Origin: Nitzschia sp. DOCU1
Taxonomy: Eukaryota > Bacillariophyta > Bacillariophyceae > Bacillariales > Bacillariaceae
DNA length: 64,000 bases
Assembly: GCA_951394045.1 (NCBI GenBank)
Contig: OX595987.1
Span: 496,001 to 560,000 of the forward strand
Reading direction: 5' to 3'
The notes under the pieces were generated by a model that had not been told where the DNA came from, searched no databases, and was given only the letters and a program-made list of their open reading frames with translations. Shown here piece after piece: positions 28,923 through 39,581 of this stretch. Every line of letters begins with the position of its first letter. Within the stretch, counting starts at the first letter, position 1. The position numbers and the translations under genes were made by a program.

Positions 28923-31886
28923 TTGGCGATCTTTCACTTGAGTCGTTGCAGTCCCTGGAATAGAACGACGAACTTGTGCTCCAAAGAGGCAGGCGGCGCA
29001 CTTTGGCGGCGCAGTAATGCGGCAGCAACTTTGATGTAAGTTACGCTTGGCAGTGGATGTTGCCAGAACTCCTGTCCTCATCAGAAACTGTATCTTCTTC
29101 ATTGACAGGTGACCGAGGCGATAATGCCACCGCAAGAGCTCCTTCTCCGCTTCCGTCAGATTTGAGTTGGAGTCGTGAACCGTGGTCAGCATTTCAGCTA
29201 GCCCGGCCATGGCCTCATTCATCTTGTTGTTCCGGAAGGCAGTGGAAGTCGGCAGGTTGTTCAATGGGTTGTTGTGTGCGGCGATCTGTCCGAGTCCATG
29301 TTGGGACAGATCGCACAGCAACTTGCCGTCCGTGAGCTCAATCCTACCCTTGGGGTAGGCACGCAACAATCCTCCGGTACTCAGGAGTCGTACTGTGGAG
29401 TTAGGTACGTAGAAGGCTTGTATCTCAGTTGCGACGATCTTGCCTTCCGTTCCCATGAAGCACCACCTCACCGTTCCTACTCCCTGAATTCTCAATCCTT
29501 TTGCGATCCCTTTCAGGATCAGCAGAGCGCCGGGCCGCTTGAGGGCGCCGACGAAGTCTTCCTTGTTGTTCGTGATGGCATAGCTGGCGCCACTGTCCCA
29601 TATGACTTGGAAGCTCTCGTCGCTCCCAAGCATAGCTCGAAATGCCTCTGGGTGCATGAGTGCCGTTGAGAACAGGTCGGCATTTGCAGCGATGGCGCCG
29701 GCGGCTTGGTAAGCGACGGGGTTTGGGAGTGGCAATGGATCACACCCATATCGCTGGTAAGTGTAGTCAAACCCCGAAATGGGGGGCTTGAATTCGTCAC
29801 TTGATTGACTAACCGAATCCCTTGTTTCTCGAATGATCGTGGGTGGGACTTGATGAGCTTTGTCTGGGCGCATGTTGGGGTGTCTGCGGCGTCGATTAGG
29901 GCGAGGAGCTGGAGGTCGACTTCGTTTGCGGCGTTTCGGCATCGGTGGAGTTGGCGGCGCAGCTTTCTCATTGCTTCCGTTCGGGTAGAGGGTACTCTTG
30001 ATGAGTTCCCATAGTCGCTCCCTCCAGATCAGCTTTCGTCGGGTGTTGAAGTGTCCGTCGGCACGAAGTTTTGTTGGGTACTTTCGGTGGAACTTTTGGT
30101 CCCGGAACTTGGCGGGTCGACGGCGATTTTTCTTCTTCTTCCAGCGCCAGTAGTGTTGGGCGATGAAGCGGAGTTGAGGACGGCGGTACAGCGGGATCGG
30201 ATCTTGAGTGATGGAGTAGACCCAGACTCCGATCATGGCTCCGAAGAGTCCAACCCACAGCATCGGTGCTAGGGCGTACAGTCCATAGCTCATCAACGCG
30301 AGCAATCCGACTGCGCCAACAAGTCCAATCAACGGGACACCGAGCAACCCAAAGGAATCTTCGATGTCGAGGCACCAGGCGGCGGGGTCCTCGACGAGAC
30401 CAAGGTTCGCTTCGACTTGGCTTGGACCCTCAGTGCGCTTACGATGGGTACCAGAATGGTGAGTAGTTGACCAGCGGCGGCACTTGTCACAGTAGTAGAA
30501 CTTCGTTCCGTTCTGTTCCTTCTCATACACTTCGACTCCTCCCTCTGTTCGAGCAGGCTTCATTCCTTCCGGCGGAGGTGAGTACTTCCAATTCTTTTTC
30601 TTGTTTTCTTTGTTTCCTTTGAAAGTAACTCGTTTCTCACGCCTGTTACCGTTGTTGCTTTGGTCCTTCTTTGGGTCGGGGCAATCCTTGGAGAAGTGCC
30701 CAGGCTTTCCACAGTTACAGCAATTGCCAAAGATTTTCTTGTCCTTGTCTTTGACTGGGTGACCGCGGTTGGCGATCAGAGTGTTGAGCTGGGCGTTGGT
30801 AAGTGTCACGAGATTGGTTCCGGGCGGTGCTACCGCCGATGCCAGGTTGGCGCCGAAGCCAGCTGGAACTTTCTTGAGGTCCTTCGCATGAGTCGTCGCA
30901 GGCCAGGTCTTCGCGAGCATTCGAATGTTGTACTCCTTCTCGGCCTTGTCAAGAACATCCTCGTAAGTAAGTCCATGCTTCTGTACGTACTTGTCTCGAT
31001 CCTCCAAACTCATGAACTGCAACTTCATTACCAAGGCTTCGTCCAGTTTGTCTTCCAATGGTCGCAGCTTGTGGCGGAAGCCTTCGTCGCCAGTGGTCAG
31101 CAAGTTAGTGAGTATATACTTGGTGAGTTGATGCTCGTAGCTGTTCGAGATGACTAGCTGTTCGCATCGTTCCTTGATGGCTTCACTGTATTCCTCAATG
31201 TTTTCTCCTGCATAGGACTGCGGCTTGATATCTTTGATCTCTTGCTTCAGGATGTCGTTTTGGTCCAGCGTGGCGACGAGGATCGCTTGCGTGAACCGCA
31301 TCCAGAGCACCACGAATGGTTCATCTAACTTGATTCGCTTCTTGATCTTCTCTTGAAGTTTGGAGTCCAGCACGTTGATCAAGGCTTCCTTACAAGCCAT
31401 GTCGGAGGTACTGTCGTAGGTATCAAACTTTCTCAGAGCGGCTTGCTTCGTCGCGGTTTCGATATCGTAGCGAGGAAAGTGTTTGAGAATGTTCAGCATG
31501 GTAAGTTGGTCGAGCGGGTCCTGGATGTAGAGCACAGAATCGATTCCATGATCCTCACAATGCTTTTGGAACTCGCGTTGCAAGGTACGAAAGTCTTCGG
31601 GGCGTCTGTACTTGAACGTCTTCACTAACCCTTCGCATTGCTCCTTGTAGGCGATCTGATTGGATCCTACCTTGGTCGAGCGAAGTTGCTTGGGGTTAGC
31701 AAAGGTGGCGTTGGGGTCGGCGAGGCCGCTCCAGTCGGCTTTGGGCACGCCGCCGGTCCAAGCCACATAAGTATCCTTGGACACTTGATGGTATCCGCCC
31801 ATGATGGGCTTCTGGGGCTTCCAGGTGGTAGCGACTGTTCCCGTAGGGTTGGTCGCTTGAGGTTGGGCGTCGGGGTCGCTCGTCAT
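28815..31886 (-). CDS. copia Gag-protease-preintegrase frame
   Basis: ATG at 31886 starts a 1023-aa frame. The order is a helical Gag domain (to about residue 340), a CCHC zinc knuckle (CCNCGKPGHFSKDC, about 386-400), a second C-x2-C/His-rich motif (CDKCRRWSTTHHSGTH, near 470), a hydrophobic stretch of about 50 residues (about 510-560) that looks like two membrane helices, a basic region, the aspartic protease with WDSGAS near 762, and the GAG-preintegrase zinc-binding segment (WHYRLGHLS ... PKCAACLFG). From about 28917 onward the sequence is out of frame with integrase, so the last 34 residues are probably not functional. Confidence 0.9.
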   Translation of the reverse strand: MTSDPDAQPQATNPTGTVATTWKPQKPIMGGYHQVSKDTYVAWTGGVPKADWSGLADPNATFANPKQLRSTKVGSNQIAYKEQCEGLVKTFKYRRPEDFRTLQREFQKHCEDHGIDSVLYIQDPLDQLTMLNILKHFPRYDIETATKQAALRKFDTYDSTSDMACKEALINVLDSKLQEKIKKRIKLDEPFVVLWMRFTQAILVATLDQNDILKQEIKDIKPQSYAGENIEEYSEAIKERCEQLVISNSYEHQLTKYILTNLLTTGDEGFRHKLRPLEDKLDEALVMKLQFMSLEDRDKYVQKHGLTYEDVLDKAEKEYNIRMLAKTWPATTHAKDLKKVPAGFGANLASAVAPPGTNLVTLTNAQLNTLIANRGHPVKDKDKKIFGNCCNCGKPGHFSKDCPDPKKDQSNNGNRREKRVTFKGNKENKKKNWKYSPPPEGMKPARTEGGVEVYEKEQNGTKFYYCDKCRRWSTTHHSGTHRKRTEGPSQVEANLGLVEDPAAWCLDIEDSFGLLGVPLIGLVGAVGLLALMSYGLYALAPMLWVGLFGAMIGVWVYSITQDPIPLYRRPQLRFIAQHYWRWKKKKNRRRPAKFRDQKFHRKYPTKLRADGHFNTRRKLIWRERLWELIKSTLYPNGSNEKAAPPTPPMPKRRKRSRPPAPRPNRRRRHPNMRPDKAHQVPPTIIRETRDSVSQSSDEFKPPISGFDYTYQRYGCDPLPLPNPVAYQAAGAIAANADLFSTALMHPEAFRAMLGSDESFQVIWDSGASYAITNNKEDFVGALKRPGALLILKGIAKGLRIQGVGTVRWCFMGTEGKIVATEIQAFYVPNSTVRLLSTGGLLRAYPKGRIELTDGKLLCDLSQHGLGQIAAHNNPLNNLPTSTAFRNNKMNEAMAGLAEMLTTVHDSNSNLTEAEKELLRWHYRLGHLSMKKIQFLMRTGVLATSTAKRNLHQSCCRITAPPKCAACLFGAQVRRSIPGTATTQVKDRQGSAQGRRSPPWRKSERRPLRLQHQRKALRVKRKDK

Positions 31887-32213
31887 GGCGATGGTCGGCA
31901 GAACTTCGGCTCCTGGGGATTCGATTGGCTCTTGTTCGGTTTGGTCTTCTTCGTCCGATGCGGTTCCGGCGAAGAACGTAAACGTGCGTTCGAGTATTGC
32001 TCCTGGGGAGAACCTCGAAGTGTCTGGCGATTGTTCCCCTTCGCGGTGGTTGATCAGTTCACCGCTTGTTAGAGACGTCCCAGATCCTGCAGAACTTGGC
32101 GTGTCGCCTTGCGGTAAGTCGATACCGCGCTCCAGCTTGTAGCTGTTTGTCTTTGCTCGAGTGACTCAAGCAAGTTTCTTCTTCAGAGGAAACGTGATGC
32201 GGATTAGGCAAAC

Positions 32214-32231
32214 GGTTTGGGCTCGTTAACC
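32214..32231 (-). other. putative primer-binding site of the copia element
   Basis: On the coding strand the bases right after the 5' LTR read GGTTAACGAGCCCAAACC. A tRNA 3'-end complement (starting TGG) is absent. The GGTTA...GAGCCC pattern resembles the complement of a tRNA anticodon arm (initiator Met or Asn type), as in Drosophila copia, which primes with a tRNA half molecule. The match is imperfect. Confidence 0.35.
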
Positions 32232-32601
32232 TGTAAAGATAGTACTGAAATATACGTAGATTTCTGTGTGACAACTCGAACCTGTGTTCAAATTATAAGT
32301 CGTTATCGAGTGCTAGGATTTGCTAGATCAACCTCTTGATCTTGTTGAGTATGTTGAATGTATTAGAACCGACTCTTGCAATAGTATCTTCAACTTCATC
32401 GTCGGCTTCAATTTGTGGTAGTAATGGTAGTGGTGGTTTACAGCAAGATATCCTTCAATAGTCAAGGATCCAAAGATACGGTAGTTAGGATCGACAAGAT
32501 TCATTTCAAGATCGTCGACTCCTTTGATCTACCGAGGGATCCATAACCCGTTGATTCAATCGACCTCAGTTCATGACCGGATGACATAGACAGCCTCAAC
32601 T
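32232..32601 (-). repeat. 5' LTR of the copia element
   Basis: This is the right LTR, 370 bp, read as identical to the left copy across its full length. On the coding strand it should contain the element promoter. It ends 156 bp from the PRP38 start codon. Confidence 0.93.
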
Positions 32602-32606
32602 GAGGG
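32602..32606. repeat. target-site duplication, right copy (GAGGG)
   Basis: This is the direct repeat of 23747-23751 and fixes the right border of the insertion. Confidence 0.85.
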
Positions 32607-32757
32607 CATCGACTCCACCCCGAATTGAGAATTTCTTCGTCTTTTTGCTTTGTCCCCCTCGTTTTCATTTCTCTCCATTCATTTCTTTTATTCATTCTCC
32701 TTACTTGTATTTGCAAGGGGTCTTCTAGTAACTGTTGACGCATAGCTGAGCCCAAAG

Positions 32758-34585
32758 ATGTCGAGATCGGCATTGTGGAGGCAAGAGGGAAATGTGAAAG
32801 AGCGCGAACGGCAAGCGGAAGAGCTCTTTCGTTTGGCAGTGGAAGAAGGCAGAGTAAGTCCATTAGGGGGCGCCAGTGGGTTGACACAATCAAGTTCTGC
32901 GTCGTCGTTCTGACGCTTGTTTCACCTCCTTTACTTCCCAGAACAATCGAGCCAAGAACTTGCTGCCCTTGTGGGGGCCCGACGACTCGTTTCATTTCAA
33001 TCCGATGCTGCTTCAGAACATTATCAAGTCGCCCTACTTTCAAAAATGCTGTCGTGATATTCAGGACTGGAATACTTTGGTGGATCAGATATATTACGAT
33101 GTGAAGCACGTGGAGCCTTGGGCACAGGGTACGTTTGTTTTATGGTTCTAGTGGCATTATGCTTTTGTCATTCGAATGACTAACATCATTGACGTTTACT
33201 TCGAAAAAAGGTACGTGAAACTGCAACTGACAGACAGGTTAAGGCAGATCCATTCATCAAAAAGCGTAAGGCCGTTTTGATTTGGTGGGTTTCGTGCCGG
33301 TCCTCTATGTGGATGTGTTACTTTATAATTGGCTATTTCTCATCTGGTCTGCTTTATTGGATTTTCTTTCGCAGGTTCATCGCGAGAGCCATCCTCGGCG
33401 TTTTGCTTGTTGCTGCGTTTGTTGACGTTGCGATGTACGGAAAAGCAAATGAAGTTGCTGTTGGATCACGCAGATAGTCCCTATATTCGAGCGATCGGAT
33501 TTTTGTACTTGAGATACGCGGGGGAGCCGACTAGTGTCTACAAGTGGATCGAGCCGTATCTATACGATGACGAACCAATCCAGGCCCGAGCGAGTTCTGC
33601 TAAACAGCACGGCTCCACGGAAACCATGGGGGAATACGTCCGTCGTCTGTTTACCGACAAGAACTATTGTGGGACCATTTTGCCTCGGCACCCTATTCAG
33701 ATTGAACGTGAGATTCAGGTCAAACTCCTTCAGGCGGAAAAGATTGAGGAACGTGCCAAGAAGCATGCTTCGGATTCGCGGACGATGAGTTATTTTCAGA
33801 AAGTCGGGGCCAAAGTGATGGCCTTGTATGGGGACGAGGAGAATCCCATCCAATGGTACGAAGCGGTGGTCGACCGGGTGATTACTACGAATCCAGAGAC
33901 CCAGCAACGGCTGAGGCATCCGCAATTCATTGTCCACTTTCCAGAGTATGGCAATACGGAGACTGTGACATTGGGAGAGATTGAAATGATGGGCGCATCA
34001 TTGGATAAAGTTTCAGATCCCACCGGACGTGGCGGGTATAGTGATAGAGACCACAATCGCGCTGGCTACAATGAACGCAGCGGAGATGATCGATTAGGTG
34101 CTGGGCGTGGCGATCACGACAGGGGTTACAAGGATGGTGGGCAGAATAGAGGATATTCACAGAATAGAGATCGAGGCTATGGTGGCCGAGGGCGGGACCA
34201 ATATCACGGTCAGCGGGACGACTCGTGGCAACGGGGAGGTAATCGCGGGCCTTCCGCAGCCGCAGCGTCCATCACGAACGAGTCTGACCTCTATGAAGAA
34301 GTTCGTCGTCGTGAACGTGAAACCGTAACTTCCTCTAGCCGACACGCCATTGCTCGAAGGCCGCCTACCACCAAAGCCAGTCTCTCTGTTTCAGCGAATG
34401 ATGGCCCTCATCGACGCACGCACTCTCCCAATGCATCGCCTCCACGAGCGAAGAGAGAGGAACAGGAACCGTCGTCGTCGGTTGACTCCGGCGCTGCAAA
34501 TCCTCCCGCCGCCAAGAAGAGGACAGCAGAAGAACTAGCGATGATTGAAGCAAAGAAGCGCAAGTTGATGGCGAAGTATGGATAA
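32758..34585 (+). CDS. PRP38-family pre-mRNA splicing factor with Tudor-like segment
   Basis: Exons are 32758-32853, 32942-33128 and 33375-34585, with introns of 88 and 246 nt, giving 497 aa. The PRP38 domain runs from about residue 33 to 210: NPMLLQNIIKSPYF, VDQIYYDVKHVEPWAQG, LLDHADSPYIRAIGFLYLRY and a PRHPIQIER-like end. PRP38 joins the spliceosomal B complex and helps activation. Residues about 240-300 (GAKVMALYG...WYEAVVDRV...HFPEYGNTETVTL) look like an SMN/SPF30-type Tudor domain. The C-terminus is rich in RG, RD and RS-like stretches. A copia LTR ends about 150 bp upstream of the ATG, so the promoter may be altered. Confidence 0.88.
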
Positions 34586-35231
34586 CGAATAGCTATGACT
34601 CTTAGAGATATCGTTGGCGATGACTAGGTAGTAGTAGGTCGACGGTTGCTGGTGCCCATTCGTTACTGGTCTTTGTCTTGTAGTTGCTCTTTCTGGGTAA
34701 TGCATCAGCTTACGCACAAACTCCGACTCCCCCTATTCTCTTCTTCGGCTTTTTGTCGTGGCTGCAACAAGTTGGACGCCGTTTGACTTTTTCGGAGACC
34801 ATCACTCTTTCTTTTGGCAAGAAGAATGAATCGAATCAATCCAGTCAATGTCAGGTTATGAGCCTGTATGCGGTAAGCCCTTTTCGCGCGCTATTTGATA
34901 GCGACGAACTCCTCAAAAAACGTCATGCAAACCGAAACTGAAAAACTGCCGCCACACACTCACACTGAACACACCAGACGAAGAAATGCGATTGAATGTC
35001 ACGGAAAGAAGATAACATGTTGCACTTTATTGTAACATGGCTGAAACCGTTTCTCCAACATGACGAAGACAGAAATGGATTGCGTACAGCCTCATGGAAA
35101 CCTTGTGTTCTGGTTTCTTGCGAAGCGTGACAATCAAACATGTCAAGTTGGCGGAATACGGGGACCCCATTGATAGGCTTTCCTTCGATAGACGGCTTGA
35201 TTCTTTTGTTTTTCATTTCTTGGACTTTACC
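34586..35231. other. intergenic region
   Basis: This 646-bp spacer lies between PRP38 and the WH2 protein gene, both on the plus strand. An in-frame upstream ATG at 35094 could extend the next protein by 46 residues, but its context is weaker. Nothing else is supported. Confidence 0.4.
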
Positions 35232-36828
35232 ATGCCTTTTTTCTTTGGCAGCAACCGTCGCTCGGGCAGCAAGCCCAAGGGACAAGAGCAGTCGTCAAGC
35301 ACTAAGAATGCCAGAGATTTTCGCGGCAGCGTCGAGGGCAGAGGGCTACACAAAGAAGAGCTCATTACGCAGGTCAATCATTTGCAATCAGAAATGTCTC
35401 GTCTTCAAATGCAACTGGCTTCAATGCAGACGCAAGGCGAGGTAGAGAAATTCAAAGAAGAATCATCAACTCAACGATCCCATCAAACGTTTTCAACGAA
35501 GGGAACTACCCCACCTGCAACGGCGAGCGGCATTCGAAGGTGAGGACTATCCGCTTACGGTTTGTTATTGCGATGCGCACTTGTCCTGTCTAATTCCTCG
35601 TGTACCTTGTTTTTGTTACAGAGCTAGCGAAAGATCGGGATCGACGCCCGTTAGTGGTGTTCGCCCCGCAGAGGTCCCTTACATTTCTAAAGACCGCCCG
35701 CCTCCAGTTGCCCAGATTTTCATTCCTACGCCAGAAATCAGCAGTGGAACAATATACAAACCCCGCTATAGTAAAAATAATGACGGAGTCATTGGAACGC
35801 CGACACCAAGACGCAATCGCCCCCCTAGCATGGAGAGAGTGGAGGAAGTGTGTGGGCCTCAGCAGTATACTCGGGTGATCGATGGCCGTGCTGGGCAAAA
35901 GAGTCAATCGGATCTTTATGTTCATCAGGAATTGACTGTTCAGCGTCCCAAGACAAGATCGTGGAAGAGCTTCCAGTCAATGCCCTCTCGTCATTCTCAT
36001 GGATCTAAGAGTTCTTCGGGTCGTGTTCGATATCGAACAGTCCGTAGAATCTCGAGCGGAACCTATTCTACTCCCAAACTTGGACCTCCCCATCCATCTT
36101 CCCCACTCCCTCCGGTACGAGGAGTGGTGGCGGTGCGACCACCGGACTTGTTGGGCGACACTGAGGAATTGGCGACTCCCATCTCTGTCGACGTTGTTGA
36201 TCGCTATCCATCAGCTCAGAAACGTGGCAACAAGCTGCGGGTGGTTTGGCCGCCAGCGAGGAAATCTAAGGAGATTAAGTCGAGTCTGCAGAAGCGAAAT
36301 GATCCGGATGGCATGCTCAAAGGTGCTCCGTCGAAGCAGTTGCAATCTTCACGTTTTGTGTTCGAATCAGACGAAAGAGATATTCGTCGGAACTTTCCAC
36401 AAACAACGCAGCCAGATCCGCACGGTGATCTTGACAGCCAAGCTGTCCTTCAAGAGTCACAAGTCTATAATGTTCAGAGCTCTGATAGCCAACCTTCTAC
36501 GCATGACAGGCCACGCCGAGAGAGTAAGGATGCAGCTCTTGATTTGACCGGTGGAAATCAGAACAGCAAGGCTCTTGTGCTTTCGCAGATTCGAAGCCAA
36601 AATCCCAAGCTCAGACCAACCTCCGAACGCCCCGAGCCAGCGAAGGTGGTGCCACTCGAAGATCCCAAGGGGTGGGGAGGTCTCATAGCAGCTATTCAAA
36701 AAGGGGTGCTTTTGAGGCACGTCGACCCAGCATTAAGTGAGTCGGCTCCACAGAAGACTCCAACGAGTGCGTTGCTGGAAAAGTTACAGGAGCGCAAGAA
36801 AGAGTGTATGCGGAATCAAGGCCGCTAG
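35232..36828 (+). CDS. coiled-coil protein with C-terminal WH2-like actin-binding motif
   Basis: Exons are 35232-35539 and 35622-36828, with an 82-nt intron. The product is 504 aa. The N-terminus MPFFFGSNRRSGSK is basic, and residues about 38-75 form a coiled coil (EELITQVNHLQSEMSRLQMQ). A long disordered, Pro/Ser/Arg-rich middle follows. Near the C-terminus, WGGLIAAIQKGVLLRHV (from residue 453) fits the WH2 pattern of an amphipathic helix (L-x2-I-x2-G) followed by an L-K/R-x-V-like extension, as in WASP, WAVE and verprolin. This suggests binding of monomeric actin. No other WASP-family domain is seen, so the role is open. ATG at 35232 has the better context. Confidence 0.65.
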
Positions 36829-36938
36829 TAGAGGGACCCATCTAGTGGTCACATCCCAGACTTAACGGCGTCACCACCCGAAATGCTGTACAAGTTAGGT
36901 CTTTCCTATCATGTTATATTAGCCGAGTAACAGTAAAA

Positions 36939-39581
36939 CTATCTTCGCCGGTGTTTGGCCTTCGACTTGAATTTGTGGTGCGCCTTCTTTTTCCCCTTCT
37001 TCTTTTCTCCATCGTACCCGCGGAAGTCGTAGCTGCTCTTGGCCCGTTCTTCATCACCACCCGATTTCTTCTTGGGCGCGTAAGCAACCTTCTCCTCGCC
37101 GAACAGGCTGCTGTCGCCAAGGGCGGTGGTCCCTGACACTCCCTTTTGTTTCTTCTTTGCACGCTCCATGTCTTCATCGTTAACGCTCTTTGTATATTTT
37201 TCATGGTTCTTCTCTTCGGCCTCGCGTTTGCGGTCGCGGGCAGACTTCTTGATGGACGGTACCTTTTTCGCTGGCTTTTCTGGGGAATCGCCGCCATCAT
37301 CATCGTTCCCATTGTCCTGGAGCATCATTCTAGCTTCACGCGCGCGACGTTTCTTTCGCGTCATTCTATGGTTTCCAGTGTCGGCCTTTTCTGCAATCAG
37401 GCGAGCCTTTTCCGCGGAAGCCTCCTTTGTCATCTTCTTTTGCGTTTCCGAAGCAAACCATTCTCTCTTGGGTCGGCTGTTGATCTCGTCCGAGTGTTCA
37501 ATGATGTTCGCTGCCCTGGTAGCCTCCATTTCGGCAAGACGGTCCATTTTTGCTACAGCTTCCGCCTGTCGAACTTCTTCTACGTGCGGTTCAAGAGATT
37601 CGATCTTGGCAACAAAATGAGCGATCACTGCTGTAGGGATGGACCGCGATCGGATCACTGCAGTTTGTACTTTCTTCTCGCTCTTGTTCTTGTCAGCAGC
37701 ATCCTTCATGATTTGTTTCATCAGGTGGCGTCTTCCTTCACCAATCAATGTACAGCTACGGCCGCCTCGACCAGCGCGTGCTGTCCGGCCGATGCGGTGA
37801 ATGTAAGTCTCAACTTGATTAGGCATTTCGAAGTTGATGACAGTCTCGACCCGGTTGATATCAAGACCACGAGCCGCAAGGTCGGTGGCTAGCAGGATGT
37901 CAACCTCGCCCTTTCGAAATTGTTCCAAGGCTTCTAGACGCTGAGGTTGTGTGAGATTGCCATGAAGCTCGGCGCACTTGATGCCGCAAAGGCCGCACAA
38001 GATCATCATTCTATGGGCCTTTGCTTTTGTATCAAAGAAGACAATGGTTTGCGTCGAGTAGGTCCGTGTCAGTAGGGCCAAAAGCATCCCTTCACGATTG
38101 ATGCCTTCGTTGCCAGATCGAACACGGATGAACTCCTGCTCAAGTCTTGGCGCAACTTCCAAGTCCTTGCCAGCAGTTGCTTTTCCATCTTTGTCACTAA
38201 TCCGAACTCTCACAGGCCGCTTCAAGCCTAATTTGATAAGATCGTCGACCTTCGTATTCATTGTTGCGCTGAAAAGCATCGTTTGTCGATCCACTGGGCA
38301 GGCCTTGATCAGCTCTGTCACCTCCTCCTCGAAGCCCAAGTCGCATAGGCGATCGGCTTCATCCAGAACCAAGAATTCCACGTCCTCCAATGAGACACCG
38401 GTCGAATTTGTGACATGATCCAACAAGCGACCAGGGGTCGCTACAACTAGTGATGGACGGGCACGAAGTTCTGCCATCTGTGATTTAATATTCTTGGAGC
38501 CTCCGACGATGAGTGCCGATGAAAGTTTGGTAAACTGAGAGAGTGTCGACATCATCCCTAGGCATTGCGCCGCTAATTCTCGCGTGGGCGTTAACACCAA
38601 GGCTTTAATCCGACCAGGGGAGCGATGCAGAAGCTTCTCAAGGATTGGGAGAAGGAAGGCAGCTGTTTTACCAGAACCTGTGACAGCACTAGCGCAAATA
38701 TCGCGGCCTGCCAAGGCCACTGGTATGACGGCAGATTGAATTGGTGTGGGCTTTACATATCCCATGGATGCAATGCCACGCAACAGCGGCCTCGACAGTG
38801 TAAGCTGAGCAAACACTTCCGCCCTGTCGCTTTGTGTGTCGTCTTGCTTCTCGAAAAATTTCGCTGCTTTTTGAGCTTCTTCCTCGTCATCTGTCTCCTC
38901 GACGCTGTCAGAAGAATTTCCGTCCTCGGCTTCACTCTCATCCTCTTTCCCCATTCTGGTTTTGATGACGTCTTCTTCCATTTCTCGATCGGCGTCATCC
39001 ACTTCATCTTCTCCCTCGTCTTCACTCGAAGATGAGCCACTTTCGTCGTCATCGTTGCTAGAACTGCCGTCAACAACTTTCTCAGCAGCCCTTTCATCGC
39101 CACTGCTTCCATCGCTAGCCGAGCCATCGTCCTCGTTCTCGCTACTGTCGGATTCATCTTGATCCGAATCACTATTTCTTTCCTCCTCGTTATCTTTTGA
39201 TTTCCGGGCTGGTGCGTTTTTCAAACTCTTCCGCTTTGCGACGATGAGGGATGCAACGTCCATTCGTGGCGGCGCATGGCTCGTCCCATTTCCGTGTTCC
39301 AATTTATCCAAGGCAGTTTGATATGACCATCCTTCTTGACCAGGACTCAGTGCAAGCCCCCCACCACCGTCTTCTCCCTGGCAATAAGCAAGTGATGCGT
39401 TAGATATAGATCCTCAAACCCCGCAGCCAATCAAGGACCCACAACAAAGTCAACGACGTACCAGAATCCCGCCAAAGGAGAAGTCGCGGTTAAGTTCATC
39501 GGATTCTTCCTCCTCCTCGCTTTCATCATCGACAATAATGTCCTCCTCATCGGAAGAAAGAGACGCCAACAGCGTTGCCAT
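36939..39581 (-). CDS. DEAD-box RNA helicase DDX27/Drs1, ribosome biogenesis
   Basis: Exon 1 is 39462-39581 and exon 2 is 36939-39377, separated by an 84-nt intron, for 852 aa. The helicase core has the Q-motif region (GYVKPTPIQ), motif I (AVTGSGKT), Ia (PTRELA), II (DEAD), III (SAT), V (ATDLAARGLD) and VI (HRIGRTARAGR). The acidic N-terminus with the short GWSYQTALDKLE segment and the basic C-terminal tail (PKREWFASETQKKM... then KKKGKKKAHHKFKSK) identify the DDX27/Drs1 subfamily, which acts in nucleolar 60S maturation. ATG at 39581 gives MATLLASLSSDEED. An upstream in-frame ATG at 39740 would add 53 residues of non-acidic sequence and is less likely. The gene is convergent with the WH2 gene. 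Confidence 0.94.

Larger units (their letters stand above)
23752..32601 (-). mobile_element. complete Ty1/copia LTR retrotransposon, recently inserted
   Basis: The 8850-bp element is oriented on the minus strand, with 370-bp LTRs at 23752-24121 (3') and 32232-32601 (5') that read identical base by base by eye, and a GAGGG target duplication. Gene order is gag, protease, integrase, reverse transcriptase, RNase H, the copia order. Coding sequence is spread over three frames that overlap briefly, each one nucleotide further downstream. It lies in the former intergenic space between the VAMP7-like and PRP38 genes. Identical LTRs mean insertion too recent for detectable divergence, although gene conversion is an alternative. 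Confidence 0.95.
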
